A stretch of 7,354 bases of DNA from Actinomycetes bacterium (GCA_023401045.1 JAEXEM010000002.1:1-7354); one strand, 5' to 3'. Shown: positions 1-6,260, counted from the stretch's first letter. The notes: generated by a model not told the origin, from the sequence alone. Program-made: numbers and translations.

Positions 1-22
1 GTTATCCGGTCCGGGGCCCGCC

Positions 23-60
23 GCCGGCCGGGCTGGGGGGCCCGCGGCGTCCCGGCCGGC
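23..60. repeat. Perfect 10-bp inverted repeat
   Basis: Arms GCCGGCCGGG (23-32) and CCCGGCCGGC (51-60) are perfect reverse complements around an 18-nt loop that itself contains GGGCCC. As RNA this would be a very stable all-GC hairpin. No T-run follows on either strand, so it is not a classic intrinsic terminator. It could still end transcription of a gene off the left edge, or be a protein site. Long GC-only arms also arise by chance in DNA this GC-rich. Confidence 0.5.
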
Positions 61-101
61 ACCCGCGACCGCCTGCCCGGTCGTCCGCACCGGGGACGGC
101 T

Positions 102-123
102 CCGTCCACCGGTCGGTGGACGG
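102..123. promoter_or_regulatory. Perfect 9-bp inverted repeat, candidate operator of the ABC operon
   Basis: Arms CCGTCCACC (102-110) and GGTGGACGG (115-123) are perfect complements separated by GGTC. Just before them, GGACGG at 94-99 can also pair with CCGTCC at 102-107, so three arms compete for pairing. The repeat centre is about 67 bp upstream of the ATPase ATG, which is the likely transcription start. That is a common position for an activator dimer. A plausible ligand is the NarL-type regulator encoded at 3338-3964, but this is inference. An RNA-level role is unlikely if transcription really starts at 180. Confidence 0.4.
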
Positions 124-165
124 CAGCACCCGCCGCACGGTCGTCCCGCCCGGACCCGGCGGCGG

Positions 166-179
166 GGCACGCTGGTGCC
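166..179 (+). promoter_or_regulatory. Likely leaderless promoter of the ABC operon
   Basis: The motif GGCACGCTGGTGCC abuts the ATG at 180. A -10-like hexamer CACGCT (168-173) keeps the A at position 2 and the T at position 6, and puts the expected start of transcription on the A of the ATG. There is no Shine-Dalgarno sequence. Nearly the same 14-mer (12 of 14 identical) precedes the deaminase gene at 6281-6294. The motif is also a 5-bp inverted repeat (GGCAC/GTGCC). No convincing -35 box is seen. Leaderless transcripts are common in Actinomycetota. Confidence 0.42.
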
Positions 180-1175
180 ATGAGGACGACAGGTGCCCCG
201 GCCGTCGAGGTCGTGGGGCTGCAGAAGCGGTACGGCGAGAAGCGCGCGGTCGACGGGCTCGACCTGCGCGTCGAGCACGGCGAGATCGTCGCGGTGCTCG
301 GGCCCAACGGCGCGGGCAAGACGACGACCGTCGAGACCCTCGAGGGGTTCCGGCGGGCCGACGGCGGGCACGTGCGCGTCCTGGGCGAGGACCCCGCCCA
401 GGCCGGCCGCCGGTGGCGCTCGCGCATCGGCGTCGTCCTGCAGGACAACCGCGACCTCGCCGAGGCGACGGTGCGCGAGACCGTCCACCACTTCTCGGGC
501 ATGTACCCGGCGCCGCGCGACCCCGAGGCCGTCATCGACGCCGTCGGGCTGCGGGAGAAGGCGAACGCCCGCGTGCGCGGACTGTCCGGCGGGCAGCGGC
601 GCCGGCTCGACGTCGCGCTCGGCGTCGTCGGCGACCCCGAGCTGCTCTTCCTCGACGAGCCGACGACGGGGTTCGACCCGCGGGCGCGGCACGAGTTCTG
701 GGACCTCGTCGAGGCGCTGCGCGACGAGGGCACGACGATCCTCCTCACCACCCACTACCTCGAGGAGGCCGAGCGCCTCGCCGACCGGGTCGTCGTCGTC
801 GCCCGCGGGCGTGTCGTGGCGGAGGGCCGGCCCGCGGACCTCGGGGGCCGCCAGGCACGGCGCGCCCGGGTGCGCTGGACGGAGGCCGGGACGACGCACG
901 AGGAGGCGACGGACACCCCGACGGCGCTCGTCGCGGGGCTCGCGGCCCGGCTCGCCGGCCCGAGCGGTGAGGTGCCCGGGCTCGAGGGCCTGCGCCCGAC
1001 GCTCGAGGACGTCTACCTCGGGCTCGTCGGCGAGGCGGCAGCGACGCCGACGGCCGCGCGCGCCGGAGACGGCACGGCGCACGACACCACGGACAGCACG
1101 GCGCACGGCACACCGGCCGGCGCGGGCACCCGCCCGACGGTCCCGGTGCGCGAGGACGAGGAGGCAGCACGATGA
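180..1175 (+). CDS. ABC transporter ATP-binding protein (DrrA-like, ABC-2 exporter ATPase)
   Basis: This 331-residue cytoplasmic ATPase would power the permease encoded next to it, probably exporting a drug, peptide or lipid-like compound. The complete ABC domain is visible: Walker A GPNGAGKTT (41-49), Q-loop Gln88, signature LSGGQ (135-139), Walker B LLFLDE (155-160), FDP D-loop (165-167) and switch His192. The core ends with PTLEDVYLGLVGE (273-285), the usual end motif of DrrA-type ATPases. About 46 further residues form a Thr/Ala/His/Gly-rich tail that looks disordered and contains an in-frame 12-bp duplication. The start at 180 fits the domain boundary and the adjoining leaderless promoter. 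The stop overlaps the permease start as ATGA (1172-1175), indicating translational coupling. The substrate cannot be told from sequence. Confidence 0.93.
   Translation: MRTTGAPAVEVVGLQKRYGEKRAVDGLDLRVEHGEIVAVLGPNGAGKTTTVETLEGFRRADGGHVRVLGEDPAQAGRRWRSRIGVVLQDNRDLAEATVRETVHHFSGMYPAPRDPEAVIDAVGLREKANARVRGLSGGQRRRLDVALGVVGDPELLFLDEPTTGFDPRARHEFWDLVEALRDEGTTILLTTHYLEEAERLADRVVVVARGRVVAEGRPADLGGRQARRARVRWTEAGTTHEEATDTPTALVAGLAARLAGPSGEVPGLEGLRPTLEDVYLGLVGEAAATPTAARAGDGTAHDTTDSTAHGTPAGAGTRPTVPVREDEEAAR
1072..1107 (+). repeat. 12-bp direct repeat in the ATPase tail
   Basis: GCACGGCGCACG occurs at 1072-1083 and again at 1096-1107. The copies are 24 bp apart, exactly eight codons, so copy-number changes by slippage would keep the reading frame. 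The repeat encodes part of a Thr-Ala-His-rich segment in the non-conserved C-terminal tail of the ABC ATPase. It probably reflects low-complexity drift in a dispensable tail. Confidence 0.6.
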
Positions 1176-2041
1176 CGACGGCCACGGGCGCCACGCCCAC
1201 GAGCACGACCACCCGCCGGACGGAGCGGCCGCTGCCGGGCGTCGCCCGGCTCGCGGCCGCACGGACCGTCGTCGAGCTCCGCGCCTTCTTCCGCGAGCGC
1301 GACGCCGTCGTGTTCGTCTTCGCCTACCCGGTCCTCATGCTCGCCATCTTCGCGACCGTCTTCGGCAGCGACGAGGAGCTCGTCCCCGGCTCGGGGGTGC
1401 ACTTCCCGCAGTACTTCCTGCCGGGGATGGTCGCGACGGGCGTCCTGCTGTCGAGCTTCCAGAACCTCGCGGTCTCGATCGCCGCGGAGCGCGACGACGG
1501 CACGCTCAAGCGGCTGCGTGCCACCCCCCTGCCGTCGTCGGCGTACTTCCTCGGCAAGACCGGTCAGGTGCTCGTCTCCTCGGCGGCGCAGACCGCGCTG
1601 CTGCTCGCGGTCGCGGCGCTCGTCTTCGACGTGCCGCTGCCGACGGACGCCGGCCGCTGGTGGACGTTCGCGTGGGTGTTCGTCCTCGGCACCGCCTCCG
1701 GGTCGGTGCTCGGCGTCGCGTACTCGTCGCTGCCGCGGTCCGGGCGGTCCGCGAGCGCGGTCGTCACGCCGGTCGTCCTCGTCCTGCAGTTCGTCTCCGG
1801 GGTGTTCTTCCGGTTCGACCAGCTCCCGGGGTGGATGCAGCAGGTCGCGTCGGTCTTCCCGCTCAAGTGGATGGCGCAGGGCATGCGGTCGGTGTTCCTC
1901 CCGGACGAGGCCGCGGTCGCGCTCGAGCCCTCGGGCACGTGGCAGCACGGCGCCACCGCGGCGGTGCTCGCGGCCTGGCTCGTCGTCGGGCTGGTCGTGG
2001 GGGTGCGGACGTTCCGGTGGCGCCGCCGGGACGACGGGTGA
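1172..2041 (+). CDS. ABC-2 type transporter permease
   Basis: This 289-residue integral membrane protein is the partner of the upstream ATPase. About six hydrophobic segments are visible near residues 45-64, 82-104, 132-152, 164-183, 198-215 and 262-278, with a basic C-terminal end (FRWRRRDDG). The ABC-2 family hallmark loop ERDDGTLKRLRATPLP lies at 106-121, after the second segment; it matches the coupling region that contacts the ATPase. The Thr-rich N-terminal 20 residues look like a cytoplasmic tail. A strong Shine-Dalgarno GAGGAGG (1158-1164), 7 nt before the ATG, and the ATGA overlap with the ATPase stop fix the start. One permease with one ATPase implies a homodimeric 2+2 exporter, as in DrrAB. 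The transported substrate is unknown. Confidence 0.92.
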   Translation: MTTATGATPTSTTTRRTERPLPGVARLAAARTVVELRAFFRERDAVVFVFAYPVLMLAIFATVFGSDEELVPGSGVHFPQYFLPGMVATGVLLSSFQNLAVSIAAERDDGTLKRLRATPLPSSAYFLGKTGQVLVSSAAQTALLLAVAALVFDVPLPTDAGRWWTFAWVFVLGTASGSVLGVAYSSLPRSGRSASAVVTPVVLVLQFVSGVFFRFDQLPGWMQQVASVFPLKWMAQGMRSVFLPDEAAVALEPSGTWQHGATAAVLAAWLVVGLVVGVRTFRWRRRDDG

Positions 2042-2093
2042 GGCGGCGGGTCGTGGCCGGGCGCGCCCGCGGGCGCGTGAGAGGGTCCGGGGC
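2042..2093. promoter_or_regulatory. Gap with perfect 16-bp palindrome (2062-2077) before the kinase gene
   Basis: CGCGCCCGCGGGCGCG at 2062-2077 is its own reverse complement. It sits between the permease stop and the kinase start. Two bases later comes GAGAGG (2079-2084), a possible Shine-Dalgarno 9 nt before the ATG at 2094; GAGGGT (2081-2086) could alternatively be a weak -10 box for leaderless initiation. The palindrome could be an operator overlapping that promoter, or, in the RNA, a hairpin limiting read-through from the exporter genes. It has no T-run. Chance is a real alternative at this GC content. Confidence 0.4.
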
Positions 2094-3341
2094 ATGAGCA
2101 CCCTCGCCGCCGTGCGGGAGCCGGTCGACCGGCACGAGTTCTGGCGCCGCACGCTGCGGATGTGGGACCTCGTCTTCGTCGGCATGTCGGCGGTCTACGT
2201 CGTCGCGGTCCTCGTCGACAGCGCGCGCCCCGCGGACGCGGCCGGTCCCGTCGCCACCATGGCGGTGCTCGCGGCGGCCTACGTCCTCGTGGGCCGCCGC
2301 GGCGCCCGGACGGGGGACGGGCGGCTCGCGGACGCGTACCTCGCGGTGCTCGTCGCTGTCGTCGTCGTCCAGGTGCTGCTCGGCGACATCGGGTCGGTGC
2401 TGCTCTTCCTCGCCTACACCCAGACGTGGTTCTTCACGCGGACGCGGCTGGCCGGGGTGCTGTGGTGCACCGGTCTGACGGTGGCGCTCGTCGCCGCGAC
2501 CGCGGTCCGGACGAGCGCCACGGGGCACGAGCTCGTCGAGATCGCCGCCCAGCTCGGCGTGGCGCTGCTGTTCGCGGTCGTCCTCGGGCTGTGGATCACG
2601 CAGGTGGCCGAGCAGAACGAGGAGCGGGCCTACCTCATCGACGAGCTGCGGTCGGCGCAGGACGCCCTCGCGGAGTCCCACCACGCGGCCGGCGTGCTCG
2701 CGGAGCGCGCGCGGATCTCCGCCGAGATCCACGACACGCTCGCGCAGGGCTTCACGTCGGTCGTCATGCTCTCGCAGGCCGCCGCGGCCGAGCTCGACCG
2801 CGGCCGTGCGGAGCGGGTCGCCGACCGGCTGGCCCGCATCGAGGACGTCGCACGGGACAACCTCGCCGAGGCGCGGGCGCTCGTCGCGGCGTTCGCTCCC
2901 CCGGACCTCGAGGCCGGCACGCTCGGGCAGGCGCTCGAGCGGCTCGCGCAGCGGTTCGGCGCCGAGACCGGGCTCGTCGTCGAGGTGGAGGACCGCACGG
3001 CGGGCGGGGACGTCGACCGCGAGGCGGAGGTCGTCCTGCTGCGCGCGGCGCAGGAGTCGCTCACCAACGTCCGGCGGCACGCCGGTGCGTCGCACGTGAC
3101 GGTCGTGCTCGCCCGCGAGGACGGCGAGGTCGTCCTCGAGGTGCGCGACGACGGCCGCGGCGTCGCGCCCGACGTCACCGAGGGCAACGGGCTGCGGGGC
3201 ATGCGCGCACGTGCCCGTGCGACCGGTGGCTCCATCGACGTCACCGGTGACGACGGGACGCGGGTGCGGGTCCGGATCCCGCTCGCCGAGGACGACGGGG
3301 GCGCGACGGACGCGCCGGGGACCGCGAAGGAGGACGCATGA
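2094..3341 (+). CDS. Intramembrane-sensing histidine kinase, NarL/LiaS/DesK class (HisKA_3)
   Basis: This 415-residue membrane kinase should phosphorylate the regulator encoded directly downstream. The N-terminal half has five or six hydrophobic segments (about 25-43, 53-67, 80-112, 121-137, 148-168) joined by short loops and no extracytoplasmic domain, the layout of kinases that sense membrane or envelope stress. A coiled-coil-like linker (169-205) leads to the dimerisation/phosphorylation helix ERARISAEIHDTLAQGF, with phospho-acceptor His213. The ATPase domain has the N-box QESLTNVRRHA (Asn325), DDGRG (352-356) and GNGLRGMRAR (364-373). The ATG at 2094 is chosen because it starts a sensible protein just before the first helix and has GAGAGG upstream. 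The frame is open further upstream but overlaps the permease. The stop overlaps the regulator start as ATGA. Confidence 0.93.
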   Translation: MSTLAAVREPVDRHEFWRRTLRMWDLVFVGMSAVYVVAVLVDSARPADAAGPVATMAVLAAAYVLVGRRGARTGDGRLADAYLAVLVAVVVVQVLLGDIGSVLLFLAYTQTWFFTRTRLAGVLWCTGLTVALVAATAVRTSATGHELVEIAAQLGVALLFAVVLGLWITQVAEQNEERAYLIDELRSAQDALAESHHAAGVLAERARISAEIHDTLAQGFTSVVMLSQAAAAELDRGRAERVADRLARIEDVARDNLAEARALVAAFAPPDLEAGTLGQALERLAQRFGAETGLVVEVEDRTAGGDVDREAEVVLLRAAQESLTNVRRHAGASHVTVVLAREDGEVVLEVRDDGRGVAPDVTEGNGLRGMRARARATGGSIDVTGDDGTRVRVRIPLAEDDGGATDAPGTAKEDA

Positions 3342-3964
3342 CGATCCGGGTCGTGGTCGTCGACGACCACCCCGTCGTGAGGTCCGGGCTCGTCGCCCTC
3401 CTCGACCTCGAGGACGACCTCGAGGTCGTCGGGGAGGCCGGCGACGGGGACGCCGCGGTGTCGCTCGCCGAGCGCCTGCGCCCCGACCTCGTCCTCATGG
3501 ACCTGCGGATGCCCGGCAGCGACGGCACCTCGGCGACGGAGCGCATCGTCGCGACGCTGCCGGGGGTCCGCGTCCTCGTCCTCACGACGTACGAGACCGA
3601 CACCGACATCCTCCGGGCCGTCGAGGCGGGCGCGACCGGCTACCTGCTCAAGGACACCCCGCGTGCCGAGCTCGTCGCCGGGGTGCGGGCCGCCGCGCGC
3701 GGTGAGGCCGCGCTCTCGCCGTCCGTCGCGCACCGGCTCGTCCGGCAGGTGCGGGGCGGCGCGGACCGGCTGACGCCACGGGAGTGCGAGATCCTCGGCG
3801 GGGTCGCCCGCGGCCTGTCCAACGCCGCGATCGGCCGCGAGCTCCACATCACCGAGGCGACCGTCAAGACGCACCTGCTGCGGGCGTTCGCCAAGCTCGG
3901 CGTCGACGACCGCACGCACGCGGTGACCGTCGCGATGCAGCGCGGCATGCTCCCCGGCGTCTGA
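3338..3964 (+). CDS. NarL/LiaR-family response regulator (REC + LuxR-type HTH)
   Basis: This 208-residue cytoplasmic transcription factor is the partner of the overlapping kinase. The receiver domain (about 1-120) has the acidic pair Asp9-Asp10, phospho-acceptor Asp55 in LVLMDLRMPG, switch Thr83 and Lys105. The C-terminal GerE/LuxR helix-turn-helix spans about 143-205: LTPRECEIL, then GLSNAAIGRELHITEATVKTHL containing the recognition helix. Length and layout are typical of the family, with no missing key residue. AAGGAGG at 3327-3333 is a strong Shine-Dalgarno 4 nt before the ATG. Next to an ABC-2 exporter, it probably activates that operon, perhaps at the inverted repeat 102-123. That target is inferred; autoregulation is equally possible. 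Confidence 0.95.
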   Translation: MTIRVVVVDDHPVVRSGLVALLDLEDDLEVVGEAGDGDAAVSLAERLRPDLVLMDLRMPGSDGTSATERIVATLPGVRVLVLTTYETDTDILRAVEAGATGYLLKDTPRAELVAGVRAAARGEAALSPSVAHRLVRQVRGGADRLTPRECEILGGVARGLSNAAIGRELHITEATVKTHLLRAFAKLGVDDRTHAVTVAMQRGMLPGV

Positions 3965-3989
3965 CGCGCACGCCCCTCGCACCCGGCAG

Positions 3990-4006
3990 GCCGTCGCCCC
4001 GACGGC
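3990..4006 (+). terminator. Weak terminator-like hairpin after the NarL-type regulator gene
   Basis: GCCGTCG (3990-3996) and CGACGGC (4000-4006) form a perfect 7-bp stem with a CCC loop, 26 nt after the regulator stop. Only a short pyrimidine stretch (CCCTTCT, 4013-4019) follows instead of a T-run. It could be one of the U-less terminators suggested for GC-rich actinomycetes, separating the first four genes from the second kinase operon, or it could be chance. Confidence 0.35.
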
Positions 4007-4036
4007 GGACGTCCCTTCTGCCCCGGTCCGTCCGAG

Positions 4037-4050
4037 ACCATACTGTCCGC
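4037..4050 (+). promoter_or_regulatory. Likely leaderless promoter of the second two-component operon
   Basis: CATACT at 4039-4044 is a -10-like hexamer (4 of 6 to TATAAT, including the key A2 and T6) whose last T is 7 nt before the A of the ATG at 4051. Transcription would start on the ATG. No Shine-Dalgarno sequence lies upstream. The spacing matches the motif before 180. A shifted reading, TACTGT at 4041-4046, is possible but sits too close to the ATG. No clear -35 box is seen. Confidence 0.45.
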
Positions 4051-5586
4051 ATGCGGACGGGCGCCTCGTCGGGACCGGCGCCCGCGGCGCCCTCCCCGGC
4101 GCTGCGGGCCCCCGGCGCACGGGTGACGGTCCGTGGCCGGCTCATGACGGCCGTCGTCGCGCTCACCGCTGCGGCGATGACGGCCGCCGGGGTCACCGGG
4201 CTCATCCTCCAGCTGCGGGCCACCGACGCCCGCATCGACGACTCGCTCGTCCGTGCGGTCACCGCCGTCCGCTCGCTCGAGGCGGCGGGCCCGGGGCCGG
4301 AGACCGCCGGGGCGTGGCCGACCGTGCGGGACCTGCTGCGCAAGGCCCTCGAGGCGCGCGTGCCCGGGGAGCACGAGGGCATGCTCACGCTCGTCAACGG
4401 CCAGCTCCACCTGCGTCCCGCCGACGAGACGCGGGCGATCCGGCTCGACACCGACGACGAGCTCATGTCGTGGCTCGCCGAGCGTCCTGCGGACGACCCC
4501 CGGGCGGGGAGCCCGCGCACGGTGCGCACCGACGTCACCGAGTACCGCCTCATCACGGTGCCTGTGCACGCCGCCGGAGAGCCGCAGGCCACCGGCACGT
4601 TCGTCGTCGCGTTCGACCGCGCCGCGCAGGGGGCCGACGCCCGGCGGATCTTCCTCACGTACTCGGCCGTGGGCATCGCCGCGCTGGCCGTCACGTCGCT
4701 CGTCGCGTGGTTCGTCGTCGGGCGGATGCTGCGCCCCGTGCGGATCCTGCGCGACACCGTGCGGCGGGTGACCGAGTCCGACCTGTCCGAGCGCATCGCC
4801 GTCACCGGGCGCGACGACCTCGCCGACCTCGCGACGTCCGTCAACTCGATGCTCGCGCGCCTCGAGCGCGCGTTCGGGTCGCAGCGCGAGCTCGTCGACG
4901 ACGTCGGCCACGAGCTGCGCACACCGCTCACCATCGTCCGCGGGCACCTCGAGCTGCTCGACCCCTCCGACGAGGCGGACGTCCGGGCGACCCAGGCGCT
5001 CGCGCTCGACGAGCTGGACCGGATGCAGCGGCTCGTCGACGACCTCGTCACGCTCGCCACCGCGGACCGGCCCGACTTCGTGCGTCCCGCCCCCGTCGAC
5101 GTCGGCCGGCTCACCGACGACGTCCTCGAGAAGGCCCGCGGGCTGGGCGAGCGACGGTTCGTCGTCGTCGCACGGGCGGACGTCACGGCCGTCGTCGACG
5201 CCCAGCGCATCACCCAGGCGTGGCTGCAGCTGCTCGCCAACGCCGTCCGGTTCTCCGAGCCGCGCTCGACGGTCCGGCTCGGCAGCGAGGTCTCGGCCGG
5301 CCGGCTGCTGCTGTGGGTGCGCGACGAGGGGCCCGGCGTGCCGCGCGGGGAGGAGGCCCGGATCTTCGAGCGCTTCCACCGCGGGCAGGCCGACCGGCTG
5401 CAGCACGGTGCCGGCCTCGGGCTGCCGATCGTCGCGGCCATCGCCGCCGCCCACGGCGGCCGCGTCGTCCTCGAGCACCCGCCCCCGGGTGCCGGCCCCG
5501 GGGCCGTGTTCGTCCTCGACCTGCCCGCCATCGGACTCGTCGACGGCGGGTCCGAGTCCCTCGAGCTGCTGGAGCCGCACCGATGA
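4051..5586 (+). CDS. HAMP-domain sensor histidine kinase (HisKA class)
   Basis: This 511-residue kinase should be the partner of the OmpR-type regulator downstream. Layout: Pro/Ala-rich cytoplasmic N-tail (1-30), helix 32-54, an extracytoplasmic region of about 148 residues (55-202) that I do not recognise, helix 203-224, then a HAMP linker (about 224-278, with LRPV at 227-230). The H-box DVGHELRTPL (284-293) carries phospho-acceptor His287. The ATPase domain has N-box LLANAVRFS (Asn397), DEGPG (425-429), F-box IFERF (438-442) and GAGLGLPI (453-460). All catalytic motifs are intact. The ATG at 4051 is supported by the adjoining promoter motif; an in-frame GTG at residue 25 is less likely. The stop overlaps the next start (5583-5586). 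The signal is unknown; the extracytoplasmic domain implies an external ligand, unlike the intramembrane kinase at 2094. Confidence 0.93.
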   Translation: MRTGASSGPAPAAPSPALRAPGARVTVRGRLMTAVVALTAAAMTAAGVTGLILQLRATDARIDDSLVRAVTAVRSLEAAGPGPETAGAWPTVRDLLRKALEARVPGEHEGMLTLVNGQLHLRPADETRAIRLDTDDELMSWLAERPADDPRAGSPRTVRTDVTEYRLITVPVHAAGEPQATGTFVVAFDRAAQGADARRIFLTYSAVGIAALAVTSLVAWFVVGRMLRPVRILRDTVRRVTESDLSERIAVTGRDDLADLATSVNSMLARLERAFGSQRELVDDVGHELRTPLTIVRGHLELLDPSDEADVRATQALALDELDRMQRLVDDLVTLATADRPDFVRPAPVDVGRLTDDVLEKARGLGERRFVVVARADVTAVVDAQRITQAWLQLLANAVRFSEPRSTVRLGSEVSAGRLLLWVRDEGPGVPRGEEARIFERFHRGQADRLQHGAGLGLPIVAAIAAAHGGRVVLEHPPPGAGPGAVFVLDLPAIGLVDGGSESLELLEPHR

Positions 5587-6260
5587 CCCACATCCTCATC
5601 GCCGAGGACGAGGAGCGGATCGCCTCGTTCGTCGCCAAGGGCCTGCGGGCCCACGGCTACGACACGACCGCCGTCCTCACCGGGCAGGACGCGCTCGACC
5701 GCGTCGCGGCCGGTGGCGTCGACCTGCTCGTGCTCGACCTCGGGCTCGTCGACATGGACGGGTTCGACGTCCTGCGGCACCTGCGGGCCGCCGGGCACGA
5801 CGTGCCGGTCGTCGTCCTCACGGCGCGCTCGTCGGTCACCGACACCGTCACCGGGCTGGAGTCCGGGGCGGACGACTACATGGCCAAGCCCTTCCGGTTC
5901 GAGGAGCTGCTCGCGCGGGTCCGGCTGCGGCTGCGGCCGACCGCCGCTCCCCCGGCGGCCCGCGGCCACGTGCTCACCTACGGGCGGCTGCAGCTCGACC
6001 TGCGCACCCGGCGCATGAAGGTCGACGACGTCGAGGTCGACCTGTCCGCGCGGGAGTTCGCGCTCGCCGAGACGTTCATGCGCAACCCCGGGGACGTCCT
6101 CACCCGCGAGCGCCTGCTCTCCGAGGTGTGGGGCTACGACTTCGACCCGGGCTCGAACGTCGTCGACGTCTACGTGCGCTACCTGCGGCGCAAGCTCGGT
6201 GCCGAGCACTTCGACACGATCCGGGGGGTGGGCTACCGCCTCGTCGACGCCCCGGCGTGA
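5583..6260 (+). CDS. OmpR/PhoB-family response regulator (REC + winged helix)
   Basis: This 225-residue transcription factor should be phosphorylated by the overlapping HAMP kinase. The receiver domain (1-118) shows acidic Glu8-Asp9, phospho-acceptor Asp52 in LLVLDLGLVDMDG, switch Thr80 and Lys102 in AKPF. A winged-helix DNA-binding domain covers about 128-222, with LSAREFALAE, VLTRERLLSEVWG, and the family-typical VVDVYVRYLRRKLG and IRGVGYRL. The usual Pro after the phospho-acceptor loop (LP) is Val56 here, a mild oddity. GGAG at 5571-5574 lies 8 nt before the ATG, and the ATGA overlap couples translation to the kinase. Its target genes cannot be seen; autoregulation from the promoter at 4037-4050 is a reasonable guess. 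Confidence 0.95.
   Translation: MTHILIAEDEERIASFVAKGLRAHGYDTTAVLTGQDALDRVAAGGVDLLVLDLGLVDMDGFDVLRHLRAAGHDVPVVVLTARSSVTDTVTGLESGADDYMAKPFRFEELLARVRLRLRPTAAPPAARGHVLTYGRLQLDLRTRRMKVDDVEVDLSAREFALAETFMRNPGDVLTRERLLSEVWGYDFDPGSNVVDVYVRYLRRKLGAEHFDTIRGVGYRLVDAPA

Larger units (their letters stand above)
1..179. other. Intergenic/upstream region with no convincing gene
   Basis: No reading frame here looks like a convincing gene. All three forward frames stay open into the ATPase gene, but they give Arg/Pro/Gly-rich low-complexity text. The frame of the ATPase has no ATG or GTG upstream of 180. On the minus strand a GTG at 129-127 opens a frame that runs off the left edge, but its product is Pro/Ala/Gly-rich and its second codon positions are too GC-rich for a typical gene. 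The region holds two perfect inverted repeats and a promoter-like motif, listed separately, so it is best read as a regulatory or intergenic segment. Confidence 0.55.

Noticed and set aside
1..129. Possible 5' end of a divergent gene, GTG at 129-127 on the minus strand, with a -10-like GACCGT upstream
   Set aside because: Third positions are GC-rich as in real genes, but second positions are too, and the 43 codons are Pro/Ala/Gly-rich with no motif. The 9-bp inverted repeat would lie inside it. It cannot be supported without sequence to the left.
2..751. Minus-strand open frame overlapping the start of the ATPase gene
   Set aside because: It lies opposite the fully conserved Walker A, signature and Walker B motifs and gives Ser/Arg/Pro-rich low-complexity sequence, so it is a shadow frame.
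116..970. Plus-strand open frame beginning ahead of the ATPase in another frame
   Set aside because: It is an Arg/Gly-rich out-of-frame translation of the ATPase gene with no domain of its own.
1518..2093. Upstream extension of the kinase frame into the permease gene
   Set aside because: The extension would overlap most of the permease and is Arg/Ser-rich. The ATG at 2094 gives a normal family length and a first helix at the expected place.
3965..4050. Small gene in the gap between the two two-component systems
   Set aside because: Only 86 bp, with no start codon plus Shine-Dalgarno giving a plausible peptide; the hairpin and promoter-like motif account for it.
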